Shown piece after piece: positions 8,095 to 15,718 of a DNA stretch of 27,190 nucleotides. The stretch's first letter is position 1. Each line of letters begins with the position of its first letter. A program made the translations under genes and the position numbers. The notes under the pieces were generated by a model. It was not told the origin of the DNA and made no database searches. It was given only the letters and a program-made list of their open reading frames with translations. This DNA comes from Chrysochromulina tobinii. Lineage: Eukaryota; Haptophyta; Prymnesiales; Chrysochromulinaceae. The stretch lies in the NCBI GenBank assembly GCA_001275005.1, contig JWZX01002251.1, forward strand, positions 1 through 27,190. Reading direction: 5' to 3'.

Positions 8095-11000
8095 ATGGCG
8101 TCCCCCCTGCTTCTTTGCAGCGAGCTCGATACAGCCGCGGCGATCAGTGCGTGTTCCAGGTACTCCCTCTTGTATGACGGCACCACCTGTAATCGCTCGT
8201 ACGGCGGGGACGTGCCGTGGGCGGACTGCGATTGCTTTGCCATCAACCCGGCATACAATCAGACTCAAACCGTTGAGAGGATCGACCAGTGGGAGGTGGA
8301 CCAGGCACGCTCTCAGTTAATAATTTCGCTGCTCTCGCTCATCCTGGGCGGCGCGTACATGCTCTTCTTCTTCGTCGACGGTGATCTTCGCATGTGGCGC
8401 TATCCGCAAAACCTTGCCTTCTGGATCTACGCTTGCGATTTCGTCAAGAGCCTCTCACTCTTCCTGGTGAGTTTCAACATGGTCTACCATGCCAAGGCCC
8501 GGCTCGATGCGAAGGCTATGGGCGAGTTCATCATCACATGGCACTCCGACTGCCTGTGCGCGCTCACGACGGCGGATAAGCACCCGGGCTGCTCGTGTGA
8601 AAACGGCGTGCTCGCGTTGATGCTGCAGGGCGGCTTGGTGGGGTCGGTGGCCTTCTACTGCGCGATGACGCACAACTTCTACTCATCGGTGCGCGACCCG
8701 TTCACCAAGCCGGAGTCGCGCCTGTGCCTGTACCACATCGTCTGCTGGGGCTTGACGGTGGCGCTCACCTTCCCGTACGCACTGCCCTTCGAAGGGGTGG
8801 GCTCCATTCCTGGACTGAGCGGCTCGGGCTACCGCTCGGGGTACCTTGCATGCTGGTTCGCCTCGCGGCGTGCGACGCCTACGTGGGACATCGACAACAT
8901 GCAGCTCTTCGTCACCGTGACGCTCCCGATCGCCCTCGTGTGGGTGGTCACGCCGATCTTGTACTTGTTGGCGCGGCGCGAGCTCAGTCACGAAGGGCTG
9001 CAGGAGATGCGAGCGCCACGTGCAAAGCAGCTGCGCTACGGCGACGTGCTGGTGCGTAGCTTCATCTTGTACTTCTTCCTCACAGGCATCTCCTTCATGC
9101 TCGCCTCCTACGCGTCAGACCAGCCGGGAGGTGGCTGTGACAACTATGAGCTGTCGCTGGCACTGCAGCTCGCCAACCCAGGCCACTCATGCGACCGGCT
9201 CGGCGGGCCGGTATGGTCCAAATTCTTCTTCTCAACGCTGCTATGCCTGCAGGTGATGGGCGCGGATTGCCACTGTTCACCACTGATCGTCCCTGATCGC
9301 CGCTGATCGCCGCTGATCGCCGCTGATCGCCGCTGATCGCCACTGATCGCCACCGCCTTGCAGGGAGGGGTCAACGCGCTCGCGGGCTTCATCGTCAACT
9401 TTGACATGCTGCGTCACGTGCTCGGCAAGTGGAGGCGCGGGCTCATTCGCTGCTACCAGTGCCGCGAGCTCGACGCCCACGAGGCAGCGGCGGAGGCCGC
9501 GCGCGCTCGGCTGCTGCTGCAAGAGCAGGACGACATTGCGGACTCGCTCCGTGCGGACATTGTGATCACGACGGTCTCGGGCATCAAGCTCATGCTCTAC
9601 CTTGAGGCGGCTGGGCAGGTGGGCGACTCGCCACGCGCCGTCTTGGGCGGAAGTTACGTTGGGGCGATGATCAGTTCGGCGACGAGCACGGCCATACGCC
9701 GATGGTTCAAGAGCGCGCGACGGCCCGACGTCGAGGCGGAGTTGGTGAATCAGGCACGGAGTCTGCAGACGATGCCGCTCCAGCCGTTGGTGCAGCCGTC
9801 GGTGCAGCCGTTGGTGCAGCCGCTCAAGGCGGACGCGCCGGATGCTCCGGTGGCCGATGCTATGGCCGGTGCCATGGCCGGCGCCATGGCCGGCGCTACT
9901 GCCGGCGGAACGCCCCTCGAATCCGGGATGCAATCTCCGAGTGGAGATTGCATCTCGCCTAGGACCTCGGGCTCGAATCCGAGAGCGTCGTGCTCGAGCT
10001 TGGAGGAGGATGCCATACAGTCCGCGTCGACGCTGTTGGCGGTGCCGGTGGCCTCGGTGTCGCCGGTGACCTCAGGAACGTCGGTGTCGGCGACCTCTGG
10101 AACGGCAGCTGGGGCGATCGGAAAACGCACGGTACGGCGCTCCACCTCGGTCCAAAGTGAGCCGCAGCGCCAAAGCTCGGAGATGAGGCGAGCGTTGCTC
10201 GATGATCAATCTCGCGACTCGGAGATGCCATCATCACGGGACTCCATCTCGGAGGCGCCGCCCGAGATCGCGAGCTCGGCGCGGGAGATTGGCGGTTCGG
10301 CGCGCCCGGAGCCCTTGAGAAAAGAGGCGTATGACGAAATACGCACCGAGGCGCTAGATGACACAAGGCAGAAGATCTTCAAAGAGTACGCGCCCCGTGT
10401 CTTTGGCTTTGTGCGCCGCGAGCTGTTCGGTGTGTCCAATGCGCAGTACATCGCGTCGCTCGAGGGCAACGTCTTAGGTGAGGATCCGTATGCGGAACAG
10501 GTGCGTGGCTTCTGATGACATCTGATGACTAAGATGACATCTGATGACATCTGATTACCTCTGGTGTGGATCCGTATGCGGAACAGGTGCGTGGCTTTTC
10601 GGAGGCTAAGGGTGGCGGCTTCTTCTTCTTCAGTGCCGACCGCAAGTACCTGATTAAGACCCTATCTAAGGCCGAGCACAAGACGCTACTCAAGGTGCTC
10701 GGCGCGTACGTGGAGTACCTCTGATGACCTCTGATGACCTCTGATGACCTCCCTTATTAGGTGCTCGGCGCATACGTGGAGTACCTTATGTCGGAACAGG
10801 GGCAGCACACGCTGATCATGCGCATCGCGGGATGCTACTCCATCCATCTCTACGGCGTGACCAAATACTTCTTCGTCATGGGCAACCTATTCGACCCCGC
10901 CGTCTCCAAAAAGCCTCACGAGGTGTACGATCTCAAGGGATCGTGGGTGGATCGTCACGTCGGCCCGCCGCGCACGGCCAAGGAGAAGCGCAAGGTGTGA

Positions 11001-11920
11001 TTGCCAATGATGATACCTATGATTGTACCTCGGATGACCTCTGATGACCTCTGATGGCCACTGATGGCCACTGATGGTCCCTATGATTGTACCTCGGATG
11101 ACCGATTCAGTGCGTGCCGCTCAGTGCCAATGATTGCCACCGCTGCCCCCCCTTTCCTCCTCTCATCAGGTAGCGAGCGGCGGCGTGATTACTCGGAAGG
11201 ACAGTGATTGGCCGAGCTCGCGTTGGTTGCGGCTGCAGCCGGAGAAGCGTGCGAAGCTACTCCGGCAGGTGCAGCACGACGCGCGCTTCCTGAGCGCGTG
11301 CCGCATCATGGTGCGCGGGAGGGAGCCTCTCTCGGACCTGTGATGGACGCTGATTGACGCTGATTGACGCTGATTGCATGGGATGGCCTTCCGCATCATG
11401 GTGCGCGGGAGGGAGCCTCTTTCGGACCTCTGATGGCCGCTGATTGCCTCTGATTGTTTTGGATGGCCTCCCTCATCAGGACTACTCTCTCTTACTGGGC
11501 ATCCATATCGTCGAGGAGGTACGCCCCGCCGAGGCCGTCGAGAACGGCGACCAGCTGCCCCACGGCTTTGCCGCGTATAGTTTCGAGGGGCCGGGCAGCT
11601 ATCAGTTGGGTATCATCGACCCGCTGCAGCGCTGGAACGCGAAGAAGATTTGCGAGCGCCTGATAAAGATCATCCTCAAGTGCCGATGCGCGAAAGACGT
11701 GCGCAACGGGATGAGTGCGGTTGGGCCGAGGACCTACGCGCGCCGTTTCCACGAGAAATTTGGGACTGGACAGCTCAAGATGACGCTCGAAGAGGTGCAG
11801 GCCGACTGGGAAGAGGTCGAACAGCTCCTCGAGTCTGCTGAGCGCGCGCGACCGAGCCCGGCCGTTGTGAGCAAACGGGGATTCTTCAATCTGGACTCGT
11901 TGAGATTCTCGTTTAGTTGA
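8095..11920 (+). CDS. 7TM receptor fused to phosphatidylinositol-phosphate kinase (GPCR-PIPK)
   Basis: Six exons: 8095-9252, 9364-10500, 10587-10694, 10761-10994, 11170-11310 and 11480-11920. Joined they encode about 1072 residues, and every intron is phase 0. Residues 1-72 are a Cys-rich, probably extracellular N-terminus. Seven membrane segments lie near 73-94, 107-129, 171-193, 211-231, 268-292, 318-340 and 376-402. A Ser/Ala/Pro-rich linker of about 300 residues follows. The kinase starts near 709 (YDEIRTEA) and shows the Gly loop SEAKGGGFFFFS, catalytic Lys in YLIKT, MGNLF, YDLKGSW (about 856), IMDYSLLLGIH rebuilt across exons 5 and 6, GIIDPLQ (about 970) and the substrate-specifying loop ISAVxP-RF seen here as MSAVGPRTYARRF. 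These are hallmarks of PIP kinases that make PtdInsP2, and the 7TM fusion resembles Dictyostelium RpkA and oomycete GPCR-PIPKs. It probably links an extracellular cue to phosphoinositide synthesis at a membrane; ligand unknown. Confidence 0.88.
9253..9363 (+). other. Intron 1 of the GPCR-PIPK gene (111 bp, 10-bp repeat)
   Basis: Starts GTGATGG and ends TTGCAG. It interrupts the seventh membrane segment between FFFSTLLCLQ and GGVNALAG. Its core is six or so copies of the 10-mer CGCTGATCGC. The intron length is a multiple of three, but the repeat supplies in-frame TGA stops. Confidence 0.85.
9927..9954. repeat. Perfect 12-bp inverted repeat inside the GPCR-PIPK linker
   Basis: GATGCAATCTCC at 9927-9938 and GGAGATTGCATC at 9943-9954 are exact complements around the loop GAGT. 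They lie in the coding sequence for the low-complexity linker. The mRNA would form a strong 12-bp hairpin there. Confidence 0.85.
10501..10586 (+). other. Intron 2 of the GPCR-PIPK gene (86 bp, flanked by an exon duplication)
   Basis: Donor CAG|GTGCGTGG, acceptor GAACAG|GTGCGTGG. The segment 10478-10511 recurs at 10564-10597 with two differences, an 86-bp offset equal to the intron length. The middle consists of TGATGACATC repeats. Splicing joins GEDPYAEQ to VRGFSEAKGGG and restores the kinase glycine loop. Confidence 0.85.
10695..10760 (+). other. Intron 3 of the GPCR-PIPK gene (66 bp, flanked by an exon duplication)
   Basis: Donor AAG|GTGCTC, acceptor TTAG|GTGCTC. The first 26 bp of the intron (10695-10720) repeat the first 26 bp of the next exon (10761-10786) with a single G/A change, an offset of 66 bp equal to the intron length. 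Three CTGATGACCT units fill the middle. Retention would read the duplicated VLGAYVEYL and then hit TGA. Confidence 0.85.
10995..11169 (+). other. Intron 4 of the GPCR-PIPK gene (175 bp)
   Basis: Donor AAG|GTGTGA, acceptor CTCATCAG|GTAGCG with a pyrimidine-rich run before it. It contains CTGATGACCT and CTGATGGCCA units and an internal direct repeat, CTATGATTGTACCTCGGATG, at about 11017 and 11081. Splicing joins KEKRK to VASGGVITRKDSDW. Confidence 0.8.
11311..11479 (+). other. Intron 5 of the GPCR-PIPK gene (169 bp, with an internal exon-end duplication)
   Basis: The donor follows the ATG of the IM codons, GTGCGCGG. The acceptor is CTCATCAG, and the next exon opens GACTACTCT, so the IMDYSLL kinase motif is split here. 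The 39-bp sequence from 11301 to 11339, which includes the end of exon 5, recurs at 11391-11429 with one difference. CTGATTG and CTGATGG repeats of about 10 bp fill both halves. Confidence 0.85.
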
Positions 11921-11945
11921 GTCCTTCTGTGAGCGGCCCACGTGG

Positions 11946-11968
11946 CAGCCCCTCGCCACGCGGGGCTG
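11946..11968. other. Hairpin just 3' of the GPCR-PIPK stop codon
   Basis: CAGCCCC (11946-11952) pairs with GGGGCTG (11962-11968) across 9 bases, 25 bp after the stop codon. In the mRNA this would be a GC-rich 3' UTR stem. No function is implied by sequence alone. Confidence 0.5.
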
Positions 11969-12502
11969 AAGGCGGCCGGCGGATCGGTGCTGTCGTCTGC
12001 GGGCGCCCGGCTAGGCGCCGTGGGACGCGAGGACGACAGAGCCTCTCGGCTGTGAAAAGTGGCTGCGCTCACCTCAGCACATTGCCCGCTCAGTAACTTT
12101 ACTTCTCAGCACTCTAAGCTTAAGGAAAGCCCAACCCTGTGCAGCGACTGTACCCTGGTGCCGGCCATCTCGTGCCGGCTGTGCGGTGTACAGAGCTTTA
12201 CGATGACGTTGTGCGGCGGGGACCATGCCTGAACGGTGATCGTTGACTCAGGGTGACCACCATAACGGAAAGCCGAGCCGCGAGCCTCTACTGAGAGCTG
12301 CTTCCCGTCCTGTGAAACGAGATACGAGTTGGGATTGCACATATATTTATTCGTTGATCTCACTTCCCACATCCTCCCACCCATGGTCGGGTGCTGTGGC
12401 GTTGCTTGCTTCGCTTATGATCGGTCAGACTGTGTCGGTTGTTCATGATGTTGTTGATGAGCATGAATACCTTCTGATGACGGTGGGCAAGGCCGCCGCG
12501 CG

Positions 12503-12523
12503 GGTTTCGTCATTGACGAAACC
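12503..12523. repeat. Perfect 9-bp hairpin with a 3-nt loop
   Basis: GGTTTCGTC, then ATT, then GACGAAACC. The left arm plus loop, GGGTTTCGTCATT, also occurs at about 913-925 at the other end of the window, which may be chance or a dispersed repeat. Confidence 0.6.
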
Positions 12524-14041
12524 GAGTTTTGTCAGCCGTTGACGTCTCGCGCGTGGCCGAGCCCCACCGTATGCGACCCCGGGCAGGACCTGTAGTCCCA
12601 TGCCCGGTTACAATCTATCACAGCATGATATGTACCCGTACCCCCTATCATGCAACACAGGTGCGGCGAAGGGTGAGGCCGTGAGGGTTCGTGAGGGCGA
12701 TTGGTTGACTGAGGCGGGGGCGCTGAACCGGCTCCATCGGAAAGACGGATGGTTCTTTCTTTTATGTTCTGTGCCGTCTAGGTTCTTCGTCAGCCCCCTT
12801 GAAACGCCTGCGCGGCGTTTGGGTTAACCGTTGTCCGGACTTGGGAGTTGGTTCATCGACTCTCGCCTCCCTTTTCCCTCTCATAACCGCGTTAAGTACT
12901 TAACTTTGATTGGCGATGGAGTTCGTGGTCTTGTCCCGAACTCACATGCTGTTGCGGGTACATATGCACGGACCAGGGTTGCACCGCATTTTCCAATCCG
13001 CCGAGCACATGTCCCATGTGCAATGTCGATTGTCGTGTTGAGAAACGAATAATGCGCCGGCATGCCCGTTTCATCGCAGCAATGCTCTGTTTTAAGTGTG
13101 ATGCACAGTGAGAGAAAAGAGTGACGTGGGCGCCCTGACAAAACGCGATGTTACTCTTACTGAATACTAATAGAATACTGAGAATGAGAATGTTTATACT
13201 GCAGCCGAGCCCCAAAGGCGAGCCATATTCCCATATAGCGACGTAAAACGAGCGGTGTCACGTCCGCAACACCGGCTGCGCTGCCATGTGCGCTGCGCTG
13301 TACGACAGGCTGGAGGCCTGAGGCTCGGGCTGGCTAAGCGCGCAAGCGGGGCGGGGAGCGGTACGTTTTCCCGAGTCCCGTTTCGTTTAATACCGTCAAT
13401 ACCCCCGTATACCGCGGTCGGCGAGTGTCGCAAAAACGTTGATCGTTGTACGTTCGGGGCACGTAGTCGTAGATCACCTCACACCCGTCGACCGGACATG
13501 CGTGCTTTCCTGCTCAGTCTCGAGTCTGCTTGCAACCGCCACGTCGTGAACAACATTTATCGCCCGCCCCCCTCCACACCACTTTGCACTTACCACACCA
13601 CTGACACTCCAGCTGGCACCGGACCAAGTGTGGCGCGCTCCGCTTTACGCTCCGCTCTGGCGAACACCCCGTCAGCTGTCCCAGAGGTTGACACCTCTGA
13701 GGCAGATTGCTCGCCCGAGTACTGGACGGGGTCTAGACGGGGTCCGACTGCCGCATGGTGTGCCGGCCCTAAATCCCATGGCCGAAATGTTGAACTGTGA
13801 ACCCGCCCATCCCACACTGGCCGAGACCCCGGACCCCATGGCCATCCCACATGAATAAGGTGGAATCCACGGCTGCAATGTAGCCGCCTGGGCCCCGCCG
13901 ATCCGCAGCCCCCCTGCACACATCTGCTCGTCATCAGCTCGTCAGACCCTCTCCCGTGGATTGTGCCTGTGGTTGCGCACAATGGGTCTCGGCAGCAGCC
14001 ATGCCCGCTCCGGTGAGGGTGCTTCCTCCCACGGATCCGTG

Positions 14042-15127
14042 TTATGCTTTCAGCAGCTCGGCATCGACAGCCTCCCGGACCTCTTTATCGAACTTAGCCT
14101 TCTTGACCTGCTCCTGGACCACTTTATCGAAGATCGCATGGATCGCAGCGGCGTCCTTAGGCTTCTTTTCCTGAGCCTTCGTTTCTCCGCCCTTCGTTCC
14201 TTCGCTCCTCGTGATGACCGTGATCTTCTTGTTGACCTTCAGCACATGAAAAAAACTCACGGCGGTGAGAATGACCGCAAGGACTCCAGCGGTGACTCCG
14301 ATCCCATATGACGTTTCCGAGAAGTTAGGGGTTGAAATTCGGATGGACATGACGGAAATGATTCCAAAGAAGGCCAGCCCCAATCCGGTAAAAAAAAGAA
14401 GGTGAAGGAACAGGAACGGTACCTCAAGATTTTCTTGGACCGTTTTGACTTGCACGGGGTTAGTGAGCTCGGCTTTCGTGCCTTGGACCACAATGTGCAG
14501 CAACGTCGCGTACAACACCGTCATCAGAAGTAACATTGAGCCAGCGCCATTGCCGATGATGAAACCCAGCTCCAGGTTCCAACCGCTGACCATGGCACAC
14601 CTGATGGTCTCCGAGCAGCATTCCCTATCAGTTCCTTTGATGCGCATAAAAGGGTTTCCGCCGTCTTTCGTCATCTCATCGAACACGTCAGTGCAGTAGA
14701 ACTCCGCACCCTGCGTCCAGTCTGACTGGCGCACTCCGACTCCGCCGAGTCTAAGCTGGGATGTCACCTGGATGGTCGAGTTGCAGGATTGTCTCGCGAG
14801 GTCTTGGCAATAGTTACTCGTGATCCAGACCCCTTTGTAATCTGTCCAGGCCTTCGAGTCAAGCGCTGAGTAGTTTGCAAATGCCATGGTCAGGATAAGC
14901 GCAGCAGCCAGGCCATAGTTCGCGCAGAGGCTTTTCATGGCTTCGAAGTTGCCAGCAAGATGCAGCACACTCTTCGTGACATCCGCAAAAGTTTCCTGAC
15001 TCTTCGTGACTTCCGCAACAATAAGATTCGACAATGTGTGCTGCCGGGAAAGGATTTCGCGCTCGGGCGAGGTCGAGGTGTTGCCGGAGGTCGAGGTCGA
15101 GGTCGAGGTGTTGTTGCCACGAGGCAT
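14042..15127 (-). CDS. Four-TM membrane protein with a Cys-rich loop, function unknown
   Basis: About 361 residues from the Met at 15127. The frame stays open 37 codons upstream, but that part looks like untranslated leader. The protein starts with a Thr/Ser repeat (residues about 7-20, encoded by a GTCGAG-type tandem repeat) and a short amphipathic stretch with EVTKSQETFADVTKSVL. TM1 lies near 70-86. It is followed by a loop of about 90 residues with several Cys (about C107, C115, C145, C160, C161, C167), then TM2 177-206, TM3 226-251 and TM4 265-286. The tail is Lys/Glu-rich and probably helical (about 300-361). I do not recognise a family. Paired Cys in a single large loop suggests an extracellular or lumenal disulfide-bonded domain. 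A TACCGGTA palindrome lies 223 bp upstream of the start, a motif also found between paralog C and the TLC gene. Confidence 0.7.
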   Translation of the reverse strand: MPRGNNTSTSTSTSGNTSTSPEREILSRQHTLSNLIVAEVTKSQETFADVTKSVLHLAGNFEAMKSLCANYGLAAALILTMAFANYSALDSKAWTDYKGVWITSNYCQDLARQSCNSTIQVTSQLRLGGVGVRQSDWTQGAEFYCTDVFDEMTKDGGNPFMRIKGTDRECCSETIRCAMVSGWNLELGFIIGNGAGSMLLLMTVLYATLLHIVVQGTKAELTNPVQVKTVQENLEVPFLFLHLLFFTGLGLAFFGIISVMSIRISTPNFSETSYGIGVTAGVLAVILTAVSFFHVLKVNKKITVITRSEGTKGGETKAQEKKPKDAAAIHAIFDKVVQEQVKKAKFDKEVREAVDAELLKA

Positions 15128-15718
15128 GTTGTGCCCCGGGCCGAACTGGCAACAACGAGCGCCTAAGACGTCTTCGCCCCGAAAACCCGAGCGAAAACAA
15201 AGTAGATTGGGCGCGTTCGTAACTGTCAAGATTACCAAATGGGAACTTGAGGAGATAGCATGCAGGGTATCTATGAAAAAGTCCGCCTCGGTTCAGTATC
15301 AGGACGATGCTAAACCACATGCGAAATTGACAATAAGTGTACTTTACGGTACCGGTACCGACTACCGTTCCCAATTGAGGGTCGGGGGAACAAGCCTATA
15401 ACCAGCACAGACAGTCGACCATGCAGTCGACAAGTTATGATGTCCATGTGTGTAAATACGATCCGTTCTCCGCTCTCCGGCCGTCTCGCCGCGCGGCGAT
15501 TGACTTCACAACCGAACCCATCATTATTTGCTTGCTGCTCGGCTAATGTGTAATGAGTAATGTCCAAATGTGACATATAATGTGGTCACATTACTGAAAA
15601 TTGAGGAGCTGTAGTCGTCGGTACCGAGATCGAGCCCCTGTAAAGCATGGACAAAGAACATCTGGTATCTGTGTACGTGCTGTGTCGTCTAGGACGCTTC
15701 TTTTGTTCTTTTTCTCAC
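15128..15718. other. Intergenic region upstream of the 4TM gene
   Basis: This lies between the 4TM start and the 3' end of the EF-hand gene, both on the minus strand. It contains a TACCGGTA palindrome inside GGTACCGGTACC at about 15348-15359, and an inverted repeat at 15567-15592 (AATGTGAC/GTCACATT, 10-base loop). Neighbouring AGTAATGT/ACATTACT pairs could extend the latter. No gene is seen. Confidence 0.5.
15567..15592. repeat. 8-bp inverted repeat 3' of the EF-hand gene
   Basis: AATGTGAC at 15567-15574 and GTCACATT at 15585-15592 flank a 10-bp loop, about 130 bp beyond the EF-hand stop codon. It could be a 3' UTR or intergenic hairpin; function unknown. Confidence 0.5.

Larger units (their letters stand above)
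11921..14041. other. 2.1 kb intergenic region between the GPCR-PIPK and 4TM genes
   Basis: The region lies between two genes that converge on it. Open frames of up to 181 codons (13255-13800, +) are Arg/Pro/Ser-rich, have no recognisable domain and overlap other open frames, so I do not call them. It contains three small hairpins: CAGCCCC/GGGGCTG at 11946-11968, GGTTTCGTC/GACGAAACC at 12503-12523 with a 3-nt loop, and GCATGATA/TATCATGC at 12623-12653. No tRNA or rRNA is apparent. Confidence 0.6.

Noticed and set aside
9290..9350. CRISPR-like regular repeats
   Set aside because: The units are contiguous 10-mers without spacers, lie inside a spliced intron, and there are no cas genes. The same holds for the arrays at 10500-11470.
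12476..12530. Box C/D snoRNA (TGATGA followed by a stem)
   Set aside because: A C-box-like TGATGA is present, but there is no D box with a terminal stem in the right place.
12243..12542. Transposase- or retroelement-like fragment (99 codons)
   Set aside because: The segment around 12390-12540 reads smoothly, but I see no catalytic motif or flanking repeats, so an assignment would be a guess.
13255..13800. 181-codon plus-strand open frame in the 2.1 kb gap
   Set aside because: Arg/Ser/Pro-rich translation, no recognised motif, overlapped by antisense frames, and typical of GC-rich non-coding DNA.
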